From positions 1 to 64,000 of the forward strand of contig MU616596.1 of the NCBI GenBank assembly GCA_025201705.1: a DNA stretch of 64,000 nucleotides. The letters run 5' to 3'. The stretch is from Dissophora ornata. Lineage: Eukaryota > Mortierellomycota > Mortierellomycetes > Mortierellales > Mortierellaceae. Position numbers and translations under genes: made by a program. The notes beneath the pieces were generated by a model that saw nothing but the letters and a program-made list of their open reading frames with translations, did no database searches and was not told the origin of the DNA. This document shows, in pieces, positions 10,804 through 23,040 of the stretch (position 1 is its first letter; each line of letters opens with the position of its first letter).

Positions 10804-11805
10804 TTTTTCATAAATGTAGTTGATTTGTAGTTGAGGACTGATCGGCTATGATAGTGCTTTGGGTGGGCGGTGTTTGTAACGGAATCAATTGTTGGTGGTA
10901 CGACGTGTGGCAACATTCGCCGGTTCATTTTTCGGCTTTATACCGCGCTTGATACATTTTTTCAGAGTTCATTTATATGAAAGAAAGCATGGAATGGCAA
11001 TTGCGACATGATATTCATGTATATAGCACCGAAGCTTGTGTAGCTACAGAGTACTTCCAAGGACGATACTGCGAGAAGGAAAAAAAGGGAGTTTTCGTTG
11101 GAGTATGACCTGTCAGGAGCCGATCAATGCGTGGCAGCGTGCGGAACAAGCGGTGAAAAAAAATGTGCAGATGGCCATGTGGAAAAGAGGTGGCAAAGAA
11201 TCAGTGCTGGTAAAACGGTATACAAAGCCAAGATTACTGCGACAAAAGAGGCGATGGACCCGAGAAATTGCATGGAGATTAATATACATGAGTTGTTTAT
11301 ATGCGTGCATGTGGAATTGCAGTTGAGAGCCTGGTTTGTAACCACCTGCTTTCGAGGAGCAAAACAATCAGGAGCCTTGTTTGCAACGGAGGTGTGGGAG
11401 TGCAGGCACGCTACTAACCGTGTCAAGCCGCTGCTACTCCGAGGGAAGGAAGAGGGAGAAGGAGTGGGAGAGCACGCGCAGCACCGCTTCTACTTGGTGG
11501 TATGGTGTATGCAAGAGCAGCCATCGTCCTCCGACCGTAGATCGGACATGGCTTTACTCCTTGTTTTATTATTATTTTATTTTCGATCTATACTCCGGAT
11601 ACGACAGTGGGCCATGTACCCCTTGGACATGGCCTAGACGTCTGGAATCGCGGCCCCAAGTCGCAAAAACGCTCTCCATGACTTCTAACGGCTTTTTCAT
11701 TCCCATCTCCTTCCCCTTCTCGTTTTTCACTTGATCTCCGTTATCCTATCCCATTTCCCTCATAACATCTTGCTCGGAAACCCCTCTACATCTTTCGCAA
11801 AACAG
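10804..11805 (+). other. Probable long intron (or intergenic region) between the two LRR-gene parts
   Basis: About 1 kb with stops in all frames. It begins with a donor (GTAATT at 10800) and ends in a CT-rich stretch with an acceptor (AAAACAG at 11799-11805). It also contains AT-rich sequence and pyrimidine tracts that could serve as terminator and promoter if there are two genes. The phase match across it favours an intron; a cDNA would settle it. Confidence 0.5.
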
Positions 11806-14800
11806 CTTACCCGAAGTGAAGCGGAATCCCATTGCTACTCTTAGTACAGATAACGATCCACCTGCAGTGCCCCGAACTCGGTCCAGAGTCGCCTCGACCA
11901 TCTCAGCTGCCCAGATATCCTCATTTGCCTCTGGTGTGGCACTTTCATCGTACTCACCTCCTCCATCGCCCCTGACTCGGGAGGACTCTAAAGCTCGGCA
12001 ACGCAGAGTGTCGTCTGTCTCGAGCAGCCACAGCATCCGACAGGTCGGCGCATACGGAGACAGGAACGTGAACCCGAACAAGATGATCTCGCCAGCTAGG
12101 AAGGCGAACCCTTACTACTCTGGCGCCATTGCTCGCTTCGGAAATGGCGGTAATAGCAAACACTCGCTTCATGACAGAGATAGCAGCAGCTCGTCGATCA
12201 AACGCAGGAGCTTGGTTTCCGTTGGCGGTGAACGCGCCAAAGTCGGAGCCGAGGCGACAACGAGCCGTGAAAAGTCGAATGCCACCGAGTTGGATAAAGT
12301 TACTCGGGTCGATGCTAGACGTCCGTCAGTTGCATCTACAATCGCTACCACTGTGTCTGATACTAGAGAGCAGGAAAATCGAACCCCAGCTGATGAGGGA
12401 GCATCAAAGACACAGCATACTGCTCCAGTATCACCCCCACCCATGTTCACACCTAGTTATAACGAGGAGTACGAGGTGGAAAAAGACGAGAGCGCAGGAA
12501 ATAGTATCCAGTCATCACCCTTTGGCACGATGAGAGGAAATACGACGAGTGAAGGCTCGTCTCCAGTCAACGGAGTGCATCAATTCAACACCCACACGGC
12601 GAATCCTACGACGTTACGAACAATGTACCAGCCAGAGTCAATGTCACAACAGGTCAGTCTCCACAGTTTCTGTAGCAACCTGTCTCGAATTGTTTGCTGA
12701 TATTCTGTGCCTTACTTTCGATGGATCTTAATAGCCCGATGACGGTCCAAGGCGTGTCGAACAACCAAACGTGCGAACGGTCGCCCCATCGGCAAAGACG
12801 ATGTGGTCTAGAGCTACAAGCGGCGATATCGGAACTATCCCTGACAGTAGCAGTGTCGCACGGACTGACTCTGCCTACAGTCGGGCGTTGCCTTCAGAGT
12901 CTCAGGATTCGGACGTGGATGCAACTCCTTCGGTCTCAACATTCACCTCGAGCCAACTTGTGCGCAATTACCGAGAACAGGGTATCATCACAACGGAGGA
13001 GAATTGGGATGACTCAGTGTCGCAGCAGCATATTGAACCACCCATCGTAGTGGTGCAGCGCCCCTCCGTAGACGTGCCAATTCTCCCAGAGCAGCCAGCA
13101 TTTGCCCTGAATACACGGCCAATGTCCACGACCTCCTCGACCATGTCCGCTTCTTCCAACAAGCATTCACAGCATCAACCGCCAAAGCGCTTTGACACTG
13201 TCGGCCAGTGGTCAGAATCCAGTTACGATCCCTGCGCACCTCTCCGATGGGATGAGCTGTTCGAGATGGATCCCAACAGTAAGGGCCCCGTTTGGCTGAG
13301 CCGCCGTGGACTAGGACAGATTCCACATGAGTTTTTCGATGGACTTCGCAACCTTAGAGAGCTCTATCTGGATCACAACGACATCAAGGTCGTACCAGAC
13401 TCACTCCTGAAGCTCACGAAGCTGGACGTTCTGGACTTGAGCTGTAACTCGATTAGCAGCTTCCACGCTGCCTTCAAGCTAAAGAAGCTCAAGAATCTTA
13501 GGCGACTCAACCTGGACCACAACTTGCTCACAGACATCTCGCCCGTCTACAAACTCAAGGCTCTGCGGGAGTTGCGAATGAACCACAACTTTGTACCATA
13601 CCTGGCTATTGCAATTCAGAATATGACCAAACTTAAGATCTTGGCCATGGAATCCAACTCGCTCGCAACTTTACCGGAGACTATCGGTAAACTCGGGAAC
13701 CTATGCGAACTTCGGCTCTCGGATAACAATTTGAAAGTCCTACCGCCCTCGATTGGATCTATCAGGACATTGCAGGTGTTAGCATTGCGCTCAAACTTAC
13801 TGGAAAAACTACCCGAGTCCTGGAAGGACATGGAAAATCTGTCGACACTGGATCTTGCATGCAACCGATTGAGATCACTTCCCACTGACATCGTGCGTCT
13901 GCCTAAACTCACTCATCTGGATCTTCACGACAACCAGATCCAGGCCCTGCCTGACAAAATTGGCCAACTCAGCAATCTTGTAGTGCTGCAACTCTGCAAC
14001 AATCAACTGGGCGAGCTGCCTAGGGACATTGGACGCCTGAGAGACTTGCACGATCTCGTTCTCTCCTTCAATCGGCTGCAGTCCTTGCCGGATGAGATCG
14101 GGAAACTGACCAAGCTGCAGGAGTTGAAGTTTGACCACAACCCTTTACGAGCGCTTCCCAGGAGTATTCAACGACTGATAAATGTGCGACGTGTCCATCT
14201 GCAAGGATGCGAGCTCCGCGATCTGCCTGTAGAGTTGGGGGTGGCATTCAGAGATATGGTCTATCTGGATCTGTCTGGCAACCAGTTCGAGGTCATGCCC
14301 GCGCTGGACCATATGAACAAGCTGGAAGAGTTTTATATCTCGAACAACTTTTTGCGCGAGATAGGAACTTCTTCGCTCAACTTGCAAAGCTCGGGAAGCG
14401 GCAGCAATAGCTACAATACCAGTAACATTTCTAGTTCAACTGGCGGAGGATCAGGGGTTGTCAGCCATCACCATACCGGACCAATGGGTGGCCAACTTAG
14501 TGGAGCAGGTAGTGGAATTGGATATAGCTCGAATGGTGGCCAAAGCTCAGGATCGACTGTATTCGGCGGTTCTATGATAGGTGGAGGCGTAACAGCAAGC
14601 AAGCTGCATGAACTTAAGCGACTGCGAGTTTTTGAGGCGCACGATAATCAGATCCGCGTCTTGTCCGCCAACATCAAGTCGCTGCCCCAATTGGAGGTGC
14701 TGCATCTTGGAAATAATCTGCTCAGCCGGCTGCCAAAGGAAATAGGCGATCTAGTGGACCTCAAGGTCTTGATTCTGGAAGGAAATCCGATAAAATCGCT

Positions 14801-16532
14801 GCCGTCAACGCTCACGAAGCTGATGGGTACACTCGAGGTCTTTAGAATTGGTGAATGGCCCGAGAATGGATTCGAAATCACCAGAGTAAGTCGCACACAT
14901 TGGACAGCTTTGTTTCTTGCTGCGCTTCTTGCCGCTTTTTAGTGAAGAAATGACTGACATGCTGTGTTTAATCCATATGGTTCACAGGAGCAGACCCAGA
15001 TGAAAATGAAGATCAATGTCTTGCAGTCGATCATGCCCAAGCAAATTGAGCGCACGCTGCTTTTGAGAATGCACGAGTCTATTTTGAAACGCGTGCAAGA
15101 ACTTGACAGTAAGCAGTATCGCGAGCAGCACGACATGGACAAAGCGAACGGTACAGGAGCGACATCGAAGGCATTTGTTGCCAATGCTGGCGGGCTCTCA
15201 GAATTGGACAGCGGATCAATTGCTCATTTGAATATTGCACACGGACTTGCAATCGCCAACCAGAACATGATGATCAACCGCAGCTTTGCATTGCCGCCTG
15301 CTTCCCCCAGTGACCTGTCGTATCCTCTGCTGACAGTGAACAGCGAGGGTATCAATCCCAACTATGTCGATAGGCCATACACTCTCCGAAGCCTTTCGAC
15401 GCTCCAACTCGCAAGCCTTAGGACTCAATCTGCCACTATCACCACGCAGCCTCTTACCACAAGCCCGCTGCCCGCCTCGGGTCCGATGTCCTCGTTCCCA
15501 TTGCTGAATAGTCTACGTCCTCGTAGGAGCCAACAACTGTTGACATCCAAAAACTCGTTCAGTTCTTCAGGGTCGGGGTCTCGACCCAAGACTGCGCACG
15601 CCTTTACTAGTCCACAGGAGCAGGATCAACAGCCATCCCCCCCGAGTCTCAGTAACCGCGCGAGCCGAGTTTTTGACTTCTCCAGCAGTAGCAGACAGAG
15701 GACAGACAGTGCTGCTCCTGGCGGTGCTACTGTAGAGTCATCGACTCTGCAACCGAGCACGTATGGTATGCTCGCTCCTGGATTGGGAACACAACCTGGA
15801 TCAGAAGGGAGTGTGATTACTCATAGCAACAGTATTGGTCGACTGGGCGATGGATCGTTGGTTGGTATCAAATCTTCCATGGCTATCAAGAGCTCACCTT
15901 CGTTGATGGCTCGCCCAACCATGGCCTCTCTCTCTCGGCCTATTTCACCAATCCCTGGCCATGTCGCTGCGCCGATGACGCGTTCGGTATCGTCCGTGGG
16001 AAGTATGAATGCAAGCCAGACTTCTGAAAAGTCGACCGCCTCGCTGCCTTGGCAGCGAGGCAAGTCATCGACCATGCCGCTCAGTCATTCTGAGGACAGT
16101 ATCTACCAGCAGCAGCAACAACAGAGCGATTACCCTTCAGCTACAGCTTCGGTTGCCTCCATGGCCACATCCATGTCGACATCGTCCTTATTACTTCAGC
16201 CCTCTGTGAATGGTCAGGCGATCTCTGGACCCACTCCTCCTCCAATCTTACTGGATTATAATTTGGACTCGCCACTAGGTATTCCGCCTCATATGTACTA
16301 TAGCGCAGGAGGCGACGATGTTGATGGTGATCACCCTGACGATGTCGTTGACGGCAACGGTGCTGGTGGTCTGGATGATGAGACTGAAGATGATGATAAT
16401 CGATCGACTACCACGGGCGGTCGTTCTCACTCCCGACGAAGCACTAAGGGCAAGGCCAAGATGGCGGATGTGGAATCGACAACAACAAGTGCAAGACAGT
16501 CGCATGAGACTCTTCGATCACAGCATTACTAC

Positions 16533-16581
<49 letters not shown>

Positions 16582-16922
16582 CCTCCCATCATTACCAGCA
16601 GCAGCCACTCCATCATTACCAGCAACAGCAGCGACTCAACGCGACGGATCCTGTTTTGAAGATCGCAGTACTGAAGGGCATTTACGACCAAATCCTGCAG
16701 AACATGGACCAATTGGTCGAGCATAGCGTCCAAGAGTCTCCTGCGAAGAAGAACAACAAGTTCAAGTTGCTCAACACGCTTCGCTTCTTGAAGGCGGATC
16801 GTAACAATAGTAATGGTGGTTCGTACCAGCAGCAACAACTCCGACGACAGCCATCACAACTCTACCAAAACCATCAACATCATCACCACAGTTCTCTCTC
16901 AAGCACCCTTACGATGCAGTAG
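11806..16922 (+). CDS. Leucine-rich repeat protein with Ser-rich flanks (SHOC2/Ras-suppressor style LRRs)
   Basis: Three exons (11806-12652, 12735-14885, 14988-16922) in phase, with stop TAG at 16920-16922. A Ser/Thr-rich lead is followed by a tandem array of about 15 LRRs of roughly 23 residues with the pattern LxxLxLxxNxLxxLPxxI (e.g. LTHLDLHDNQIQALPDKIG) between about 13290 and 14880. One array position is interrupted by about 85 Gly/Ser-rich residues (14370-14600), after which three or more LRRs resume. The C-terminal part has a helical segment (KQIERTLLLRMHESILKRV), Ser-rich linker, a 16-Gln run, and a final helical block (VLKGIYDQILQNMDQLVEHS). LRRs of this class usually bind small GTPases or kinases as scaffolds, as in SHOC2 or the fungal RAM protein Sog2; I see no catalytic domain. 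It lacks an in-frame ATG near its 5' end and so probably starts in the exon at 8671. Confidence 0.85.
16038..16061. repeat. Perfect 11-bp inverted repeat with 2-nt loop, inside the LRR coding exon
   Basis: The arm GCCTCGCTGCC is followed by TT and its exact reverse complement. It lies in coding sequence for a Ser-rich segment. It may be chance; a stable RNA hairpin in the transcript is predicted by the pairing alone. Confidence 0.7.
16533..16580 (+). repeat. CAG-rich polyglutamine tract (16 codons)
   Basis: Nearly pure CAG repeat in the last exon of the LRR gene, flanked by Tyr/His/Gln-rich sequence. Confidence 0.9.
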
Positions 16923-17545
16923 ACAGTCATCCCTACAGAAAGGGATAACACAACAACGACAATCGGAAAGAAATTCCTCCGACGGACACAAAAAAAAATC
17001 ACAAACAAAAGCAATAGTTCCTGTTCTTCATTGTCTTCATCCCTTATCTAATGTCGTTTATCTAGCCGCATCGACAGCGGACTTCATTGCCGCACGTTTG
17101 ACCCCACCTCTTTTTTACTTTATACCCACGCAACTATTTATTTCTTGTTTGAATATGTCCCAGTTATCATAGACCTTGTCTACAAGCGTAATAAAATCAA
17201 AACAAAGCAAACATAGTTTCTTCATGTAACAAGCGATAGGATGTTAGCAATGGCTGAACACGCTTCAGACGATTGTATAGCAGTTTGACGATGTGCTGCA
17301 TTCTATTGACCCTGTTGCCTTTATAGTATCTTCTGCAGGTATTCATTGCGGCTACTTTTCTAAACGCCCCGTTTTCTCGCAGCGGCGGTGATGAGTTGTT
17401 GGAAGTATTTAATTTCGTCCAAGAGCGGAGAGTTGCCATCATTTTACCAATGGGTCCATTAATGATGGTCCTCTTCTCCCTTCCTCCTTCCAAATGATGA
17501 AGACTCGACCACAGAACTACCCGATTGACTATGAAGGATCGCCTC
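16923..17545. other. Convergent 3' flanks; decayed tail of the NACHT gene
   Basis: The first 250 bases are the 3' UTR of the LRR gene, with AATAAAA at about 17190. On the minus strand, just beyond the stop at 17546, the same frame still spells recognisable NACHT-family sequence (EAILHSQSGSSVVESSSF, 17545-17490) and then decays into stops. This indicates that the NACHT gene once extended further. Confidence 0.6.
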
Positions 17546-20500
17546 TTAAAATTCAAGGCGTGTCTGCGTGAGCCCTTCTTCCGACAACTTCTCTCTCTTC
17601 TCTTGCTCGCTCACCGTCTCGACGAGTTGTACATTGCCACAATCCAGCCAGTGCTCCACAAACTGGTCATACAATTCGACCCTAGTGTCGCTAGCCGCCG
17701 AGAGATCATGTTCCGGATCGGCTATGCGTGGCAAAACCTGCAACGACAAGGCCAACATAGACGGGTTCGTTACCAAGTCTCTCAACCCCGGGATCCGATC
17801 AAGTGCTTGCAAGTAGTCGTCGGTTTGCCAGTGCGGAGTATACGCTGCAACAAATTTCTCGACGTACCCCCGAATCTGATCCATAGTGAACGGTACGATG
17901 GTTGCTTCTTCATATAGGGGAGAATCTTCTAGGCGATTACGGTCTCCTGGCTGAAAGCGATCCCGATAGTTGGAGCCAAGGAAATCGCTGCGGCAACTGA
18001 TCACCATTTGAGCGCGCCATCCTCCTTGAAGATTCAGTCGGTTGCTCTTGTACAAGTTGTGCGTCTGTCGACTCTCGTTATACCCGTCGCAAATCAAGAT
18101 GAACTCGCGGCTGTCCTTCAGCTCTTGGATTTGACGCTCGGTGAACCCTTCGTCCTGTAGTTGTTTAGCGACCAGATTATGCTCGGGATTTGGGATATTT
18201 ACCAACGTGATAAAGAGCGGGATCCGGCCAATATTTTTCTTGTAGATGCTCCATAGATCGCATTCAAGCTCCTGATTAAATGTAGATTTTCCCGCTCCAG
18301 AATCGCCCAGCACCAAAAATACCTTTCTCTCGCTCCCAAGGAACTCCTCAACCTTATCCATCAAAGGGAAAAGGGTGTCGTCGCTGGCTCTTGGGTTGGT
18401 CTTAGCCTGTGGAGAAATATACACGGATCTGTCTCTCTCTTCTAAGCGTCGAATCCTGAGATTGCGCAAACGGGCTTCGGCGTCTAGATTGTTTTGAACG
18501 CGGTCGAGTAGGGACATCGACAATAGTGACGGCAAGGCCGCCTTCAATGGGTATTCGCCTGGACCATCCTCTAGACAAATTCGGTAAAGCTCCTGCTTTT
18601 TCTCATCCCCATTCGTTTTCAACTCCTGGAGCAGTGCTTCGGCAGCTATAGCATTTAAATGAACCGATATGTTAGTATTTGACTACATATCAGTATGCAT
18701 TGCCACACTATCAATAGACATCATTATTCGCTTGCTCTCCCTCATTCATACCTCTCGCTTCTCTTCCGTCTGAGGCCGACAACTGCATAAGAATATCGAG
18801 AATCAATTGCTTGATGTTGGCAAAATGACCCCAGACTTTGTCGTTTTGATATATCTCCCCTAGAAATGCAACAGCGCTTGCACAAGAGTCGTCATCGCAC
18901 TGATCATTAAAGGCGAGCTCTCCGAGACGCTGACATAATCCCCATTGAAAGGCGGGATCGCGACGGCAAGGTGCTTCACAGACCAGTTTCCTGAACTCGA
19001 CGAGCTGACCATTTCGAAGCAAGACATCTGCACCACGCAATGCAGGATACCAGGCACGTTTGCGAGTAAAGCTCAATCCTTCCTTGAGACAGGTTAGAAA
19101 TTCTTGTCCGCTTTCAGCCAGAGAGCTAACATCCTCATACGCGCTTTTGGCTACTTCAAACACCTGCACTGCTCCAGCAAACCCTTCTTGAATATGGCCC
19201 AAGCTTTCCACAAACTGGTTGAGATCTAAGCCTTTCACTGCGCTCACCAATCCAGCTACTCCCTTCACAACTTTTCCTGTGCGTCGCTTCGTCGCTTGCC
19301 ACGGTGTTTCATCATCCGGCACGTACAGTAATGCTTGAGAGGCGTAAGCTGCTTGATAGACCAGGTGCGGGTCAGAGTCGCCTTCAAGCTTATGCAAATA
19401 GATGGCGAGAGGTTCGTGGAGCTTTTCGCGGTCTAGACCCTTGACATGGGTATCGGCCATGGCATCCAACACGCGTGATACCGTTAACGTCAATTGATTG
19501 ATGTAATCTGGCGACTGCTCGTGAGTGTTTCTCAAGCGTCTACTGATGAGCTCCAATATCTTGACCAAATTATCGGCATTGAGATGGCCAGGACAAGAGC
19601 GTTGGACCAGCTCTGCCAGTCCTTCGAGTAAATCAAAATCCAGCAACTCGGATTGCTCAATGCCATGGAACAACTGCTGGAGTAGTTTTTGAAGTTCATA
19701 TTTCTCGAGAACCGGGACCAGACACACGACTTCTGCGACAACATTTGCATCCTTGAGTTCGTCATGAGTGAATTCCTTGAGCATGTTGATCGCCAGCATC
19801 TTCAACCTCTCCTGCTCGTCTGTAACGTGTTCAACGGCCTTTAGCCAGTCGCTTTCGTACTGATCGAGTGCGTCCTCGCTGGATTGGCTAGGCTGCAAGA
19901 GGGCAATGCAGTGAACGAGCTGGGATGTGTTCTCGATACGCTCATCGACCTTTGGCAATTTGTTGATGTCAGGAGGCTGATCCATGTCCTTTACAAAAAT
20001 GTGTGAAGGGATTGTTGCAACGTCACGGTTTAAGCCATCCTGATTCAGAGCACGAGGAAGCGGAGGAGTTGACAATACTGGAACGAATGGTGAGTTCGCG
20101 ACAAGATCCAAAGCGGGATATGTAGAGGAATTTGCAGAGGTAGGCGATGCGATGCTGTTGGAGCGTGAGGATGATTTACTTGGCGACTGACCACGTCCTC
20201 TGTAGCACATTGATTTTAAAGCGTCGCAGTACGGTTAGATATACGAGTCTTTGAGCCTCCAACAAAGAATATTTGTGTCGTTTACATACCCCCATTTATC
20301 TCCATCCTTGTTACTTGCTTGTGCTTTGGAATGATGCCCCAAGCTGTTGAACAGCTCACTGAGCTCAGAATAAGTGTTCACAATCTCATCGCAGACGGCT
20401 TGATCCTCCACACGTGAAGACGCAGTATAGGCCTTTCTCACGGTTCTTCTTATGCGGGCTAGTGATGTTTCTGCATCATTGCAAAACGTCAGAGCCAGTT

Positions 20501-20606
20501 CAGGACTCTTGGCTGAGCGCGCATTCTCCAACTGGACACTGGCAAGATCCAACGCGGCCTGTGGCGTGAGAACGCTTCTCCATGGTGAAAACGGACTGCT
20601 GAGCAT
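17546..20606 (-). CDS. Arm-like repeat / NACHT NTPase (NLR-like), truncated by premature stop
   Basis: Signal-transducing P-loop NTPase of the NLR/STAND type; in fungi such proteins serve in non-self recognition and programmed cell death, though the role of this one is unknown. Three exons (20606-20290, 20199-18752, 18645-17546) join in phase to 954 residues. The N-terminus resembles other Mortierella Arm-like proteins (LTPQAALDLASVQLENA). Residues about 140-590 are helical repeats with the diagnostic stretch GLDREKLHEPLAIYLHKLEG. The NACHT domain follows, with Walker A GDSGAGKS near residue 700, Walker B FILICDGYNE, and a sensor-like CRSDFLG. Relatives usually continue with a helical region and then pentapeptide or WD40 sensors. 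Here a TAA (17546-17548) interrupts the frame and homologous sequence resumes directly after it, so the sensor half is lost. It may be a pseudogene or a shortened adaptor. Confidence 0.85.
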
Positions 20607-22588
20607 ATCGATTTCTGATCGCCCACTTGCTTGTTCTCTTTTCTAGTCTTTTCTATTTTTCGCCCTTGTTCCTGAACTATCCGAGATATAGGTTTGATGA
20701 CAGTGTTAGCAAGTCTGATATCAAGCACTGGAAGGCTGGAGTAGCTAGAGAACGCATTGCACACTTCATGAATGCCACTGGAATATAATGGATTTGTATG
20801 TAGTAAAAGATACAATGTGGCTCCGAGGTTATAGTCGAAGCACCAGGCTTGGTATGTTTTTTCGGACCACAATGATGTTTAATACTCAGCGCCCGTCATC
20901 GTACAAAAGGGGTTGATCATCATCCAGATGCAGAGGGAGCGCTTCTCAAGGACCGTGAATCACACCGGCTCACCTCAAATACAAATCTGCGTTCCTGTTG
21001 TTCAAGATGGTCGGCACAGGACCAACGTAGCAAGGTGGTTGAGCAGAGTGATGTTCTTCACTTCTAGCAGATATGACTGTAAAAGATCAAGGTCAATATC
21101 AGCCGCTCACATATACCCACTCTACTAAACAACGTTCTAACAGCAGCCGTCCTAAAGCCATCAATGGCTCGAGTAGCTTTATCCCGGAGTGGACAGGAAT
21201 AGGTTATTGCGGATTTACCTGTGAACGCTGCTGCACTGTGCTTAATCTGGTCCAGCGGATTGGGGGTGAGATACAAAAACGAAGATTGAAAGAGAAAGAC
21301 AGACGGCAGCTCTTGGAGGACTGAGTTGTTGGAGTAGAAGGGGAAGCGGAAAAGTAGGAGAGGGAAGAAAGAAACATTGAAATGATTTGACCAATGGTTG
21401 AAAGTACGCCTTCTTGCCACCTTGTACCCTCGCCCTCTCGTGTAACTTGTCGTGGGCTCTCTTTGAGAAAGGACAGTTGACCAGAGTTTTTCCAAGCCTC
21501 ACCTCTTTGCCCTCGTCTCTTGTCCCTCGCTCGGCCATGCTCCGACATCGACAACAGCACCTCATACAATCCATCGTGGCTCCTATCTCTCGTGCCTCTT
21601 GGACTCTATTATAATATGGCCATGAGAGTGCCGAAATCATACGTCAGGTCATTGTTTTTATCATGCATACGTAGTATGTGGGAAATGTGGCAGTGCAGAG
21701 CGGGAACAAGATGGAATACAACGTGTAGGGTTCCCGGACACACCACACACTACAGCTTGACCTTGGAAGCACTACAAGTCAAGCAATTGGCAAAAGTATA
21801 ACATTTCAAGAATTCAGATGACGATCGACGTGTTTGGAAGCGTTATCAACGTCTGCTGTTCTGGAATTGTTATCATCTCTCGTCCTTACGTAGCTCTACC
21901 ACTGTTGCGTCGAGGAAACGGATCTGCAGAATTTTTATCATCGAGACAAGAGCTCAACTACAGTCGCATCTGTTAAGTGTTCCTCTACCGTTTGTGGGCA
22001 GCCCACTTAGAGTGCGCGGAATAATAGTTTTGCAGCTGTAATCACGCGCTAGTAGGTACTGAAGTAGGAATGCAACTTGCAAATGCGGGCTTCTTAAAAA
22101 CTCTTTCTGGCGCATCAGTTCATTGCAGATGGGATAATTGCAGACAAACTAACCCCAATCCCCTTCCCTTTGTTTTTCTTGTCCATCTGACGTATGGAAA
22201 TGGTATTGTTCCCTCCGTGCAACTTGATTTTCAGGATCTCAATCAGCATATTAACGCATCCTTATATCTCCTTTCTCAATGCACAACACAATGCAAGGTG
22301 CAATGGAAGGTTTACCGTGCCCGTGCACACGCGTGCTCCGCTTCAATGATCACAAAGAGAAAAAAAATGGAATCAATAATTCGAGCGCAGATTAAACAAG
22401 TTCAATGCGTTTCGTATGTTCATGTTGGTTGGCCTATAAAAAAAACACTTCCGATGTACTTTTATAGACTGTCGCTGTGATTTTCCTTGCGACCCGCGTT
22501 TCAGTCGAATGCTTTATCCACAGGAACAAGTTCACGTCTTCTACAAGAGCGTGGCAGTTGAAGGACTATACTTTGGTAACTAGGTGTT
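20607..22588. other. Gene-poor region upstream of the NACHT gene
   Basis: About 2 kb with no supported gene. It includes the promoter side of the NACHT gene and a CT-rich stretch (minus strand, about 21250-21380) that looks like a leader without a following gene. Frames of up to 140 codons on both strands lack domain-like sequence. Confidence 0.5.
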
Positions 22589-23040
22589 CATGTGGATATT
22601 ATCGTTTGAGTTGCGGATGCGACCATCGGAATTGGGGCTTTCTCCATCGGCAGCAATATAATTGTTGTCGGAAGCTGCGCCCCAGGAGGTGCTGTATACC
22701 ACAGCGTCGTCCTGAACTACCACACGATACTCACTCGACACAACATCCCGCAGCCACACTGTCTTGTCCTAACTGCCGGACGCAATCTGATCTCCATTTG
22801 GTGAATACACGGCGCTCGAAACAACGCTGGTATGGTCTCTCAAGGTGTGGCGGCAATCTCCGGTTTCAACATCCCACAGCCGCACTCCCCAGTCGTCACT
22901 GCCAGATACAATCTGACCTTGTTTTGGCGAATACGCGATGCTCCCAGATCTATTGATATTCCCGATCAAGGCGCGATGGCAATATCCGGTTTCAACATCC
23001 CATAACCGCACTGTTTTGTACGTCCTCTTCTTCCACATCC
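22589..23040 (-). pseudogene. WD40-repeat relic (C-terminal fragment of an NLR/WD40 gene)
   Basis: The minus strand encodes three consecutive WD40 repeats, recognisable from TVRLWDVETGYCHRALIG, then IVSGSDDWGVRLWDVETGDC, then DQIASGS. The third is broken by an in-frame TAG exactly where a tryptophan-aspartate repeat would continue; the frame then reads DKTVWLRDV and the worn final repeat before a stop at about 22589. No start, NACHT domain or upstream repeats lie 5' of it, where the sequence turns into CT-rich simple DNA at about 23045. Repeats of this near-identical kind form the sensor of fungal NACHT-WD40 proteins, so this is most likely the dead 3' end of a paralogue of the neighbouring NACHT gene. 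Confidence 0.85.

Noticed and set aside
20489..20872. 127-codon minus-strand frame overlapping the NACHT gene start
   Set aside because: Runs in another frame over the first exon and promoter; no phase-compatible junction or domain seen.
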